From NCBI RefSeq assembly GCF_016463975.1, contig NZ_JAEMNX010000003.1, positions 62,001 to 126,000 on the forward strand: a stretch of DNA of 64,000 nucleotides. Direction: 5' to 3'. Position numbers and translations under genes: made by a program. The notes beneath the pieces were generated by a model. It did not search any database and was not told the origin of the DNA. It was given only the letters and a program-made list of their open reading frames with translations. This document shows positions 40,664 through 48,990 of this stretch, piece by piece; positions within the stretch are counted from its first letter, which is position 1, and each line of letters starts with the position of its first letter. The DNA comes from Marinomonas transparens. Its GTDB lineage: Bacteria > Pseudomonadota > Gammaproteobacteria > Pseudomonadales > Marinomonadaceae.

Positions 40664-41005
40664 TTAGTCAAGCTGGATACCATGTCGTCTTAATAGCCAC
40701 ATGATGGAATCACGAAGCACATCAGGATCGACAACCGCAGCCATTGCGCAAACACGAAAGCAAAATGGCGTTAATTCGTCATTTTGAATCCACGACAACA
40801 CATCCTTTCGCAATCGAGTACTGACACGACCGTCTAGCAATACACGGATCGCATCCAATAGAATGCCTTCGCGTAACTGCCAGATTTCCGTGTCAGACCA
40901 AGTGACAGGGGCATCATCAAACTCAAATAGAAATTCGAGCTGTGCTGATGTGTGCTGATGGGACTGCTTTTGTGATGTAGGAGAATGGGCAATACGCCCA
41001 TTCAT
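40664..41005 (-). CDS. Small ICE protein of unknown function
   Basis: A 113-residue protein, not recognised. The N-terminal third is polar (SQKQSHQHTSAQLEFLFEF), and the rest is helical with WSDTEIWQLREGILLDAIRVLLDG and CFRVCAMAAVVDPDVLRDSIMWLL. The start ATG overlaps the radC stop by one base (TAATG), so it is translationally coupled to radC. Confidence 0.7.
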   Translation of the reverse strand: MNGRIAHSPTSQKQSHQHTSAQLEFLFEFDDAPVTWSDTEIWQLREGILLDAIRVLLDGRVSTRLRKDVLSWIQNDELTPFCFRVCAMAAVVDPDVLRDSIMWLLRRHGIQLD

Positions 41006-41502
41006 TACAGATAACCGCGTTCGGCAAGCGAAACGCAGCCCTCGGATGCGACCACGACATGGTCAAGCGTTCGAATATCAACAAGTGACAAGGCGTCACG
41101 AAGTCGATGAGTGATGCGTTTATCAGCTTCACTGGGTTCAGGATCACCCGATGGATGGTTATGAACCAGTATCACTGCTGCCGCATTAAATTCTAACGCC
41201 CGCTTTGTTACTTCCCTTGGATACACGCTTGCTGCATCTAAAGTGCCTTTGAACAGCTCTTCAAATCGAATAACGCGATGCTTTGTATCAAGAAACAGCA
41301 CGCCAAAGACTTCGTGCTCATACTCGTGCATCAGTGTTTGCAGGTATGAGAACGCCGATGATGGCTGTTCAATTTTGCGACCTTTACTCAATCGACCACG
41401 GGCAAGCTTGAGCGCCATATCTAAGATATCCGCTTCAGTCACTTGCTCAGGAACGATGTAAGTACCGGCTTCTTCGCCAGCTAAGAATTTTTTGTTTTTC
41501 AT
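41005..41502 (-). CDS. radC: RadC-like JAB/MPN domain protein
   Basis: A DNA-repair-type protein common on plasmids and ICEs; its biochemical role is unclear. The 165-residue protein has the JAMM metal motif HNHPSGDPEPSEAD, preceded by FGVLFLDTKHRVI. It lacks the N-terminal helix-hairpin-helix part of chromosomal RadC. The start is set at 41502, with GGAG 6 bp upstream; the frame could extend to 41535. The upstream 65 bp form the double-hairpin leader described at 41507. Confidence 0.9.
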   Translation of the reverse strand: MKNKKFLAGEEAGTYIVPEQVTEADILDMALKLARGRLSKGRKIEQPSSAFSYLQTLMHEYEHEVFGVLFLDTKHRVIRFEELFKGTLDAASVYPREVTKRALEFNAAAVILVHNHPSGDPEPSEADKRITHRLRDALSLVDIRTLDHVVVASEGCVSLAERGYL

Positions 41503-41506
41503 AGGA

Positions 41507-41567
41507 GTCTCCAGAAAAAACGGAGACGAACCCATGCCCTGAAGGGGACGGAATCGTCCCCGCAGGG
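41507..41567 (-). promoter_or_regulatory. Double-hairpin leader of radC
   Basis: Leftward RNA first forms a strong stem, CCCTG-C-GGGGACG with CGTCCCC-TT-CAGGG. It is followed by GTCTCC with GGAGAC (6 bp), whose 3' arm holds the GGAG ribosome site of radC. One of nine similar leaders in this block. Confidence 0.75.
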
Positions 41568-41584
41568 TGGTAAAATTGATGTGG

Positions 41585-43231
41585 TTACTGAATTAACAGT
41601 TGTTGTGTTACTTCGAATAACTCACGCTTCAGATCTTTGACGTCGTTAATCACGATGCTTTGAGGAAAGAATTTCTCAACACTGCGTGTTTGAATCCCTA
41701 TTCCCAGCAGCTCAAAGCCACTTCGTCTGCACCGGTCAACAATGTCATGCGTGGCAGCCCAATCATCTGGGTCACCATCCGTTAGCACTATCATTAGCTT
41801 TCGCTTCTGTTTTTGCGCTAACAAACTGTTTGCCGCAAACCACATCGCTTGTGCCATAGGCGTACAACCTCGTGGTCTTTGGTCAAAACAGGCGGCCCGA
41901 TGTCGAACCGATTGCTTGGGCAATAACGCGATAGAAACTTCCTGATGAATACCAGGAAAATAACTGACCGCAGGTACAACACCCGGTATGCCTTCCAGTG
42001 CCATGGCCAAAGCCAAAGCGGCTTCATTAGCAACATGAAAGTACTTTCGATTACCTTCGCCAATGGGCTTACCCATTGAGCCCGATATATCGACAAGCAA
42101 GTGCACAGCAGCATTGGGCGCAATGCGAGGTTGCCTTTGAATAAACAATCTCGACTCACCTGTTTGTGAAGCGGCAAGACGATGAGTTGCAACTCGAAGA
42201 CCGTGCCTTTTGGCATGATTCCGATTGTCCTGACTGGACTGAACCATGCCCCTAAGTCGGGCTCGAATTTGAGCCGACTCAGACGCCGATAAGGTCAAGA
42301 TGGCCTCATCACCCAACATAGCTTGCTCTGCTTGGGGCAAACTGAGAGGTGTGACGCCCTGATGTCCTTCAGCTTGTTCCGACAACACTTCTGCCACTTG
42401 GGCAAAGGTATCGGGTTCAAACTGAGCGGCACTGGCCTCTAAGGCTTGTCGCAAATTGTCAGCTTGATCAGAGTTATCAGAATCACTCGTTTCAGCAGCA
42501 TCCCCTGTTACAGACGAACCTGTTTCCGGGGTTTGACTGTCACTACTGCTATTGCTGTCATTACTCGCATCTTGTCCAATGTCATCAGCATCAGACTCAT
42601 CCTGTGGTGGACGAGATTCTTCTTCCAACATGGCAACGATGGCATCGACAAGTTTCAGCACTTCACCTGTAGATGCCAGGCTAGGCACTGCTGTCAGCAT
42701 GGCGCTTAACCGGCTCATCGCTGCGGCAGGAAAGAGTTGTCTCACTCTTTCATCAACAGCTTGATACAAAGGCGTCAGCGCTTTCTGGCCCAGAAAATGG
42801 CATCTCAAGCGAAACAACAACCAGGCTTGCAAGTTAGATGCAGGCTCAGGCTGTTTAGGTACACACATTTGCTGTGTGTCCACCATGTACTCAATCACTT
42901 GCGAAATACTGCGCCGGGTTCCGGGGTAATCCTTTGCCAATTCGTTTTCAATGCGCACATCCTCAATAATATTGAGAAGTGCCTTACGGATCGGCTTAGA
43001 CGACGCCTTCTTCACCATGTCAAAATTGGTATGCCGAATATGCGCCGCTTCATGAGCCAGATAACCCCAAGCTATCTGTTGATAGTGTGGGTCGTCTGGG
43101 TTTGCTGTTGGGATCACAATCCGCTCACCATCGGTAAACGCATCTTGTCCTTGAATAAGCACCTTCACACCAAACTTTTCGCCATAAGCGGCGGCAACGA
43201 TTGGCAGTGCGTTTTTTAATGGATGATTCAT
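41585..43231 (-). CDS. cobT: CobT-like VWA protein with metalloprotease-like motif
   Basis: A 548-residue protein resembling CobT-type VWA proteins paired with a CobS-like AAA ATPase. The N-terminal half has LAHEAAHIRH, an HExxH-type zinc motif. A long acidic Ser/Asp linker spans residues about 205-260, and the C-terminal VWA domain has HLLVDISGSMG (metal-ion site) and LTDGDPDDW. It is probably a substrate adaptor in a MoxR/VWA-like chaperone pair; it is not evidence of cobalamin synthesis here. Confidence 0.85.
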   Translation of the reverse strand: MNHPLKNALPIVAAAYGEKFGVKVLIQGQDAFTDGERIVIPTANPDDPHYQQIAWGYLAHEAAHIRHTNFDMVKKASSKPIRKALLNIIEDVRIENELAKDYPGTRRSISQVIEYMVDTQQMCVPKQPEPASNLQAWLLFRLRCHFLGQKALTPLYQAVDERVRQLFPAAAMSRLSAMLTAVPSLASTGEVLKLVDAIVAMLEEESRPPQDESDADDIGQDASNDSNSSSDSQTPETGSSVTGDAAETSDSDNSDQADNLRQALEASAAQFEPDTFAQVAEVLSEQAEGHQGVTPLSLPQAEQAMLGDEAILTLSASESAQIRARLRGMVQSSQDNRNHAKRHGLRVATHRLAASQTGESRLFIQRQPRIAPNAAVHLLVDISGSMGKPIGEGNRKYFHVANEAALALAMALEGIPGVVPAVSYFPGIHQEVSIALLPKQSVRHRAACFDQRPRGCTPMAQAMWFAANSLLAQKQKRKLMIVLTDGDPDDWAATHDIVDRCRRSGFELLGIGIQTRSVEKFFPQSIVINDVKDLKRELFEVTQQLLIQ

Positions 43232-43237
43232 GGGAGT

Positions 43238-43289
43238 CTCCTAATCATTAGGGGGAATACTCCCTCAGCGGGAGCGTTTCCCCGCTGGG
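43238..43289 (-). promoter_or_regulatory. Double-hairpin leader of the cobT-like gene
   Basis: First stem AGCGGG/CCCGCT with outer CCC/GGG. The second stem, CCTA with TAGG and its neighbouring wobble pairs, covers the AGGAG ribosome site (43238-43255). Confidence 0.65.
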
Positions 43290-43300
43290 AATGTAAGTGT

Positions 43301-43741
43301 TTAAACCTGTGCTTTTAGCTTATCCAGGTCGTATTTTTGACCTAACCAAGCCACCAATTGAGCTGGACTCTCGTGCTGCTCAAATGACGTTTTAAGCTGG
43401 TCTAAACTCAGGATGTCATCCAATGTCAGACCGTACTGGTCTTGTAACTGAGTAGACACCTCGTGTTGATATTGCAGCCAGGCCCGCTCATAAGCGGTTT
43501 GCTGCAATGCCATGTTTGGAACAAATACCATGGCCGTTACCCAAACTCCTTGTGCGTCCGCATCTGCGATCAAAACAGGGTTCTTGGGGATCAAGACACT
43601 ATGTGTTGAGTACGACCGTTGTACTAACGTTCGACAACACGCCACTTCTGGTATCGATTCACTTTCAACCGCATCAGTCACACCACGAAAATGTGCTTCA
43701 AACTGGTTCAGTTGGCTGGGGTTATGGATGGTTGATTGCAT
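43301..43741 (-). CDS. Conserved ICE protein (s070-like position)
   Basis: A 146-residue protein of unknown function. It has no membrane segment or cysteine motif; notable blocks are QFEAHFRGVTDAVE, VWVTAMVFVPNMALQQTAYERA and a helical C-terminus (SLDQLKTSFEQHESPAQLVAWLG). It lies between the DUF3150-like gene and cobT, in the same block with its own leader hairpins. Confidence 0.7.
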   Translation of the reverse strand: MQSTIHNPSQLNQFEAHFRGVTDAVESESIPEVACCRTLVQRSYSTHSVLIPKNPVLIADADAQGVWVTAMVFVPNMALQQTAYERAWLQYQHEVSTQLQDQYGLTLDDILSLDQLKTSFEQHESPAQLVAWLGQKYDLDKLKAQV

Positions 43742-43745
43742 AATT

Positions 43746-43799
43746 TCCTCTTACATAGTTCAGAGGACATGCGCCCTTAAGGGCAACATGCCCTCAAGG
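43746..43799 (-). promoter_or_regulatory. Double-hairpin leader of the s070-like gene
   Basis: First stem CCTTGAGGGC / GCCCTTAAGG (10 bp with one G-U). Second stem TCCTC / GAGGA covers the ribosome site, with the start codon 6 bp beyond. Confidence 0.75.
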
Positions 43800-43802
43800 A
43801 CG

Positions 43803-44756
43803 TTAGAAATAAAATGAGTTTGGTACAGTCGAACCAAGGTTTGGTCTGACGGTTGGTTGTGGTATTGCACGTAAGTTATCTGCCTGAGCAGATACTGGCT
43901 GTGCGGGTTTAGGTTCAGGTTTGGGCATCAGTTGTCTGATATCCAATTGACCTTCACCGTGCATTCTCATCTTGTCTGGATCAGACAAAATTAAAATGGT
44001 CGCCATCAGTTCGTGATAGAGATTGTCTGTCACAGGGCCGGTCTTCGGCAGACGAACAAATAAATTGTCCATCGCTTCAACCATCGGCTGAACTCGATGA
44101 TCCAGGAAGGACAAACCATCCAACTTGTCTCTTAATCGCTTGAGCGGATTAAGAGCTCGCTGACTGATTTGATTCTTGCCTGCAACGGAACGCTCAAACA
44201 GTTCATTGGCATCACGAGCCACCTCCCTAAAGAGGGTGTGTCCCATACCATTGACCTTGTCATCTAAGCCTCCAGCTTGTTCAGCCGGTTGCATTCGATA
44301 GATGGCATAATCGAACTGAAGCCGTTGTTCCACGTCTTCGATGGGCGATAATGCACGTCGGATTGCATCTGCAAATTCCGGGTGTTTCGCAACCCAGTCA
44401 AACGTCACCTGATCATAGTTGTCCAAGAACAACTGCTTACACTGCGCAAACTCCTGACCGATCCGGTCAAGCTCTGGAACAATCTGATCAATTCGGTCTT
44501 CAGGGACGGCATAGCCACCTAAAAACCGCACACCGACTTGCTCACACAAGCGCTGCGCTTCTTTCTTAAGCCTTTCAAAGTTCGCCAATGCCTCAGGGTC
44601 GCAAATTTTTTTACTCCCTAAGCTGGCAACATCCTTCGGTGGAAGTTGGCTGCCATTGGCTAGTCTGAAATCTTCAGGCCTTAGTTTTTTTCTACCGCTC
44701 CAGATGGAACAGTCGATGTGACAAATCAAAAGTTTGTCGAGGGTTTGAATACTCAT
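43803..44756 (-). CDS. DUF3150-like protein
   Basis: A 317-residue, mostly helical protein resembling DUF3150 proteins that occur beside CobS/CobT-like pairs. The N-terminus is LLICHIDCSIWSGRKKL, then helices rich in charged residues such as CKQLFLDNYDQVTFDWVAKHPEF. A Pro/Gln-rich tail follows, ending in S-F-Y-F. The last residues repeat the ending of exo (S-F-Y-F) and resemble that of the WGR-like gene (Y-Y-F). Probable accessory to the AAA/VWA pair. Confidence 0.72.
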   Translation of the reverse strand: MSIQTLDKLLICHIDCSIWSGRKKLRPEDFRLANGSQLPPKDVASLGSKKICDPEALANFERLKKEAQRLCEQVGVRFLGGYAVPEDRIDQIVPELDRIGQEFAQCKQLFLDNYDQVTFDWVAKHPEFADAIRRALSPIEDVEQRLQFDYAIYRMQPAEQAGGLDDKVNGMGHTLFREVARDANELFERSVAGKNQISQRALNPLKRLRDKLDGLSFLDHRVQPMVEAMDNLFVRLPKTGPVTDNLYHELMATILILSDPDKMRMHGEGQLDIRQLMPKPEPKPAQPVSAQADNLRAIPQPTVRPNLGSTVPNSFYF

Positions 44757-44757
44757 A

Positions 44758-44819
44758 GTGCTTCCTCATGCGAGATGGGGACGCACCACTCCCAACAGGA
44801 GCAATGGCCCCCATTTGGG
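44758..44819 (-). promoter_or_regulatory. Double-hairpin leader of the DUF3150-like gene
   Basis: First stem CCCAA/TTGGG with a second G-rich/C-rich block. Second stem GTGC-G-TCC / GGA-A-GCAC includes the GAGGA ribosome site. Confidence 0.65.
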
Positions 44820-44854
44820 TGGTAGTAGTTGACGCGCTAATGGCAACATCACTA

Positions 44855-45622
44855 TCAGAAATAGTAATTTTGCGAATCTGGCGACGATTGGTTGAGATCG
44901 ATTTTCACAGGCATTAAGTCCAGTGCTTCAGCTATCGGGCGAACCCGCTCTAAATCACTGCCTAGCAACCGCAATACATCTTTTTCCAACTTCAGTTGGT
45001 CGGATACTTCTATCCCTTCAGGACTCGCTACTGTGAGCGAACACAGTGGTGGTAATTGACGCTTAAAGGCCAGTAACAGCAACAATGGCCACGGGCCATC
45101 ATCAGTGTTAACAATGCCAGCGCCTTCACCTGACACCATGCTGATTTGATTGGTACTAGGTAATCCGCTTTTGCAAAACCCTAATGACCATTCTCCAATC
45201 CTGACCTGGTTATCATCAATAACAGCCAAGCCATAGGCTTCAAGCAGCTTTGCCATATCGAACAACGCTTTTTGCGCCAGCGATATTTGGCCATTGACGT
45301 CCTTGCGAGCACGAAACTCCCAACTGACGTTATTGGCGCACGCGACACTATCTAGCGCATTTGAGAGTTCAAATGGCCGCCCTTGATGATCAATACCGAC
45401 GTGTCCAACAAATCGATAACCCTTGTTGATTTTCTCATTGATTCGTCGGTCTGCTTCAGCGTTAGGATCAGTCGAATCAATCAATCGCTGCTGCGATAAT
45501 TGACCGGCTTTTCCAAACCGAACTTCAATCTCCTTGGTATCTGATCCAACGTAAATGGCCCATTCTTTGGCTGTCCCATCAGAATGACTGTAACGGTAAA
45601 GAGCAAAGCACTTTTCCATCAT
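44855..45622 (-). CDS. WGR-domain-like protein
   Basis: Encodes 255 residues from the ATG at 45622, preceded by GGAGG, in the TGATG overlap with the cobS stop; longer starts lie inside cobS. The N-terminal 80 residues resemble a WGR module (KEWAIYVGSDTKEIEVRFGKAGQ, then RRINEKINKGYRFVG), a nucleic-acid-linked fold known from DNA-repair proteins. The rest has no recognised motif. It ends N-Y-Y-F. Coupled to the AAA partner. Confidence 0.72.
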   Translation of the reverse strand: MMEKCFALYRYSHSDGTAKEWAIYVGSDTKEIEVRFGKAGQLSQQRLIDSTDPNAEADRRINEKINKGYRFVGHVGIDHQGRPFELSNALDSVACANNVSWEFRARKDVNGQISLAQKALFDMAKLLEAYGLAVIDDNQVRIGEWSLGFCKSGLPSTNQISMVSGEGAGIVNTDDGPWPLLLLLAFKRQLPPLCSLTVASPEGIEVSDQLKLEKDVLRLLGSDLERVRPIAEALDLMPVKIDLNQSSPDSQNYYF

Positions 45623-46581
45623 CAATCCTCCCAATGGTCACCGAAGACATCAGCGGCAATACGGTGAATGGCTTCTCGTTGCTCCAACTCAGCACGAGCC
45701 GTCAAAGACCGAACCAGTGCATACTCCACTGCGTTAGGAGCGCCTTTAAAAGCAAGTGTTAACTTTGCCCAGCGCACCAAGGTCCTAGTGGACATCGTGA
45801 TACTAAGCTCTGCTCCGCCATCCGCGCCCCCAATAAAAAGACGACGAATGTCACCGGCTACTTTCACCATTTTTTGGCGAAAGACTTCTGGCAAGCCCGG
45901 CGCAAAATTCTCCAGAATGGCTTCCTCTACAGATGGCTCTGCATAGGTCGCTTCAATGATTCTAAAGCGATCAAGGAAAGCCAAATTCTGTTGAAGCACA
46001 CCTTGATACAAGCCCGTCTGGTCACCGCTGCCCGCACTGTTACCGGTAGCGATAAAACGAAACTTGTTATGTGGCATGATGATCTCTCCGCCATTTTGTG
46101 CGATGACCAACGGGGCACCTTCCAAAATGTCATTGAGCCCAGCCAGTTCAGCAGGCTCAGCAAGATCCATTTCATTAATGATCAGCAAATGGCCATGCTT
46201 AACAGCCAGTGCCAGCGGCCCATACACAAAGGTCATATTGCCATTAACCAGTGTGTGGTGACCGATAAGATCGGACAACTCCAATCGACCGTGCGCAGTA
46301 ATTTGCTGAACAGGCCAATTCAATCGAGAAGCAACTTGGCAAATTAGCGAGGTCTTACCGCATCCAGTGGGGCCTGTAATATACAAACCGTCACCGTCTG
46401 GGTGAGACAAGAACGCCAATACGTCACGTAAGTCTTCTTTTCTAAAAACATACTCGTCCTTGCGAACGGGAATGTTTGGATGGGTAGTGTCGGCACCATA
46501 TCCTTCCAGAACGAAAGCATCAGGAGCCGGGACATTAAACGCTTGATTCACTTGAACCAAAAATGGGGATTGTTCTGTCAT
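45622..46581 (-). CDS. cobS: CobS-like MoxR-type AAA ATPase
   Basis: A 319-residue ATPase resembling CobS. The start is the ATG at 46581 (MTEQSPFLVQVNQAF), just after a hairpin holding its ribosome site; the open frame continues to 46698 but has no supported start. Walker A is ITGPTGCGKTSLI, Walker B LLIINEMDLA, and sensor-1-like FIATGNSAGSGDQTG. It partners with the VWA CobT-like protein, with the WGR gene coupled to it. Confidence 0.87.
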   Translation of the reverse strand: MTEQSPFLVQVNQAFNVPAPDAFVLEGYGADTTHPNIPVRKDEYVFRKEDLRDVLAFLSHPDGDGLYITGPTGCGKTSLICQVASRLNWPVQQITAHGRLELSDLIGHHTLVNGNMTFVYGPLALAVKHGHLLIINEMDLAEPAELAGLNDILEGAPLVIAQNGGEIIMPHNKFRFIATGNSAGSGDQTGLYQGVLQQNLAFLDRFRIIEATYAEPSVEEAILENFAPGLPEVFRQKMVKVAGDIRRLFIGGADGGAELSITMSTRTLVRWAKLTLAFKGAPNAVEYALVRSLTARAELEQREAIHRIAADVFGDHWED

Positions 46582-46587
46582 GGTAAA

Positions 46588-46643
46588 CCTCATTAGTTTT
46601 AACGAGGCCCCATGCCCCAACAGGGAATGAAGTCCCCGTCGGG
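46588..46643 (-). promoter_or_regulatory. Double-hairpin leader of the cobS-like gene
   Basis: First stem CCCGACGGG / CCCTGTTGGG with a G-U pair. Second stem CCTC / GAGG covers the ribosome site. The leader lies after a strong terminator (46761) and about 115 bp of A+T-mixed sequence, where a promoter for cobS probably lies. Confidence 0.65.
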
Positions 46644-46760
46644 TGGTGTGTTGATTGTGGTATGGCTGTGTATGTAAGAGTTCAGCTCGCTCTATCATTC
46701 GTACCCAGCATTGGCTACGAGTGAAACTGCTTTCTGATGCACTCGATGTAAGCGCATGAG

Positions 46761-46781
46761 AAAGGAGCCGAAATCGGCTCC
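46761..46781 (-). terminator. Rho-independent terminator after exo
   Basis: GGAGCCG-ATTT-CGGCTCC (7-bp stem) then TTTCTC in leftward RNA, 10 bp after the exo stop. Confidence 0.85.
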
Positions 46782-46790
46782 AAGTGAACG

Positions 46791-47807
46791 TTAAAAGTAA
46801 AATGAGCTCGGCGAGTCACCTGGCAGAACCAAGTTATCTTGCTCAAGACTGATTTTGAGTGGTGTTTCAACGGGCTGCTCTGGCTTATTGGTGCTAATGC
46901 GCAACCGCTCTTGTGGCGCTTTTCGGTAAGCGGCTAAAACCTGTTCATCCAGCTCGCCTAACTTATCGGTGGCCAATTGCTTATAGTCCACCGTGCCCGC
47001 CATCATGTAGCGGCTGAGTTTGACCCCAGCATAGTCGGCATGAGCGTAGTTACCCATCATGGCGACCAATTTTGACTGGGCGTCTCGCATTTCCTCTTTC
47101 AAAGATTTAATGTGATTTTCCAGTCGGACCACTTCGGCATGTGCTGAGCAATACTGTCGAGACAGCGATGTCCAACGGTATTGGGCTTCACCCTTGGGAA
47201 CAAAACAATCTTGCTCAGGGCATTTTGACGGTTCTTTTTTGGTCTGTACTAACTCCCAAAACTGAAGCGCTGTTTCTTGCAACTCAGTTAAGAACGCCGC
47301 GTCTCGTTGTATTTCAAACTCAATCAGTTGATCCTTTAAATAGAAAACCAACCAACCTCGCGTGCTATTGGCGACCAGTATTTGATGCTGTACTTGCACC
47401 CAATACAACTGGTACGCCTCGCTTTGTTCTCGGTGAGCTTGCACATCCTCAAAAACTGACTGGCAAGGACATTTCAGTTCAACGGGTTCGCCCGCATCGT
47501 TGATGCCATCAAAGCTGGCTCGAAAGATTGCGTTATGATCGGCTTCTGCACATAACGGCAGAAGAAAGTCATTATGCGCATTCTCAAATGCTCGCCTTGC
47601 TTGAGGCTCCAACCGTATACCGCGAAGCACATTTGGATTATTCGACAGGTCTTCCGGTAATACGAATCCGGTTTTTTCTGCCCATAATCGCCAAGGTGTT
47701 TTGTAGGGTGAACGCCCCATAATAATTGGGGCTTCAGATGCCGTAACCCCTGCAATGCGCCACTGGTGCCATGCAGGAGTACGTTGTGATAGGTCGATAA
47801 CCTTCAT
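46791..47807 (-). CDS. exo: YqaJ-type exonuclease (lambda Exo-like)
   Basis: A 5'-to-3' dsDNA exonuclease that works with Bet in ICE recombination. The 338-residue protein has the YqaJ domain: TPAWHQWRIAGVTASEAPIIMG, then IRLEPQARRAFE, then the catalytic ASFDGIND ... PVELKCP with the metal-binding Asp and Glu-x-Lys. It ends in S-S-F-Y-F. It is 61 bp from a small secreted-peptide gene and followed by a terminator. Confidence 0.92.
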   Translation of the reverse strand: MKVIDLSQRTPAWHQWRIAGVTASEAPIIMGRSPYKTPWRLWAEKTGFVLPEDLSNNPNVLRGIRLEPQARRAFENAHNDFLLPLCAEADHNAIFRASFDGINDAGEPVELKCPCQSVFEDVQAHREQSEAYQLYWVQVQHQILVANSTRGWLVFYLKDQLIEFEIQRDAAFLTELQETALQFWELVQTKKEPSKCPEQDCFVPKGEAQYRWTSLSRQYCSAHAEVVRLENHIKSLKEEMRDAQSKLVAMMGNYAHADYAGVKLSRYMMAGTVDYKQLATDKLGELDEQVLAAYRKAPQERLRISTNKPEQPVETPLKISLEQDNLVLPGDSPSSFYF

Positions 47808-47810
47808 ATT

Positions 47811-47859
47811 GCCTCCTTTGAGGGGAGACTCCCCTGAAAGAGAGAACTCCCCTTCAGGG
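47811..47859 (-). promoter_or_regulatory. Double-hairpin leader of exo
   Basis: First stem CCCTGAA / TTCAGGG. A weaker second stem, CCTC with GAGG, overlaps the GGAGG ribosome site. It is the least convincing of the nine for the second stem. Confidence 0.5.
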
Positions 47860-47867
47860 TTAAGTGG

Positions 47868-48011
47868 TTACTTTGCAGCTTGTGCTAACGCTGTTTGGGG
47901 CTGAATAACACTTGCTTGAACCGAATCAATTGCCGCTTTACCGGCTTGAATCGAACCTAAGACAAGGGCAACAACCAATACCAAGCGAAAAAGTGAGGCT
48001 GATTTAGTCAT
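47868..48011 (-). CDS. 47-residue signal-peptide-like protein between bet and exo
   Basis: Reads M-T-K-S-A-S-L-F-R then a hydrophobic stretch (LVLVVALVLGSIQAG), then a 20-odd-residue Ala/Gln/Val-rich tail. This is a short secreted or membrane peptide of unknown function. It is preceded by GGAG inside the second hairpin of its own leader and lies in a conserved module, which argues for a real gene. Confidence 0.65.
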   Translation of the reverse strand: MTKSASLFRLVLVVALVLGSIQAGKAAIDSVQASVIQPQTALAQAAK

Positions 48012-48012
48012 G

Positions 48013-48070
48013 GAAGATCTCCAAAAAATGACGAGACCTTCCCCCTCACGGGAGAATAATCCCGCCAGGG
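48013..48070 (-). promoter_or_regulatory. Double-hairpin leader of the 47-residue gene
   Basis: First stem CGGGA/TCCCG with outer CCCT/AGGG. Second stem GAAG-G-TCTC / GAGAT-CTTC covers the GGAG ribosome site. Confidence 0.7.
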
Positions 48071-48092
48071 TTAGTAAAATGAATGCGTGGCG

Positions 48093-48926
48093 CTAAGAAG
48101 CTAAAGGCTGTGTGAGCGCTTTGGCTGCTTGTTGCTGTGCATTAAATATTTCTTGTTTCGCAAACGTCAGTTCAACACCTTGAAAATGTTCATTGGCATA
48201 TTCCAATGCACTATTCCAAGCGTTTGAAGCTTCCGCCCGCTCGATAAGCTTGTAAACAAGCCCTCGGGTTCGATCATCAACTTGCTCAGGTGGAATCACC
48301 GATGGCTCAACAACGTGTGTTGCTTGGCCTTCGATAATTCGCTCCGCTTCGTCTTGATCGAAAATTCCCACAAAGCCAAACGCAATGCGGGAACACTGGA
48401 TCATGGATTTATGTCTTAGCATTCGCTTAGTGTGCGTCTGCCATGGACCATCCACACGGTAAGGGCCATTTTTGCCGTTACCTTCAAAAGGCGGTCGATA
48501 GACTTCATCCAGGTACTCAGTGATTTTGACTGGGTGCGAACGGTCGCGCCGGTAGATGATGCATTCCATCCATTCCGGGCATTCTTTCGCACCATCCAGG
48601 GAGACTTTGTTTTCTGAAGTCTTAAACTCCATGCCATCAAACTGGTCGTGTTGATTGATGATGCGAGACCATCCATCGACACCTACCACTGGAATAATTC
48701 CAGCTTGTTTATCAGGGAACGCAAAAATCTCTTTGGTGAAAGGGTTCAAGCCGTACTGATCTGCAACCACTAAGAGCGCCATCATCTGCTCATTGGTCGG
48801 TGCACTACCGTCACGTTGCTTGAATGCTGTTGCTTTTAGGGTATCGAACAACTTGTTTGGATCGACACTAAAGCGCTCAGCAAAGCGTTGGATTAGCTTT
48901 GGTTTTTCCATTGTGGACTCCGACAA
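48093..48926 (-). CDS. bet: Bet/RecT-type single-strand annealing protein
   Basis: Anneals complementary DNA strands in phage-like recombination, with Exo and Ssb. The 277-residue protein has the RecT/Bet core: LLVVADQYGLNPFTKEIFAFPDK, VGVDGWSRIINQHDQFDGMEF, then the conserved RDRSHPVKITEYLDE and MLRHKSMIQCSRIAFGF. It lies between ssb and the 47-residue gene. SXT encodes a RecA-independent recombination system from the same genes. Confidence 0.93.
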   Translation of the reverse strand: MSESTMEKPKLIQRFAERFSVDPNKLFDTLKATAFKQRDGSAPTNEQMMALLVVADQYGLNPFTKEIFAFPDKQAGIIPVVGVDGWSRIINQHDQFDGMEFKTSENKVSLDGAKECPEWMECIIYRRDRSHPVKITEYLDEVYRPPFEGNGKNGPYRVDGPWQTHTKRMLRHKSMIQCSRIAFGFVGIFDQDEAERIIEGQATHVVEPSVIPPEQVDDRTRGLVYKLIERAEASNAWNSALEYANEHFQGVELTFAKQEIFNAQQQAAKALTQPLAS

Positions 48927-48971
48927 TCAAAGTGGGAGTCTGCCCCTGACGGGAAAGTACTCCCGGCTGGG
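48916..48971 (-). promoter_or_regulatory. Double-hairpin leader of bet
   Basis: First stem CGGG/CCCG with outer CCC/GGG around AGTACTTT. Second stem GACTCC / GGAGTC (6 bp) holds the GGAG ribosome site. Confidence 0.7.
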
Positions 48972-48990
48972 TTAAAGCGTTTTTGCTCGG

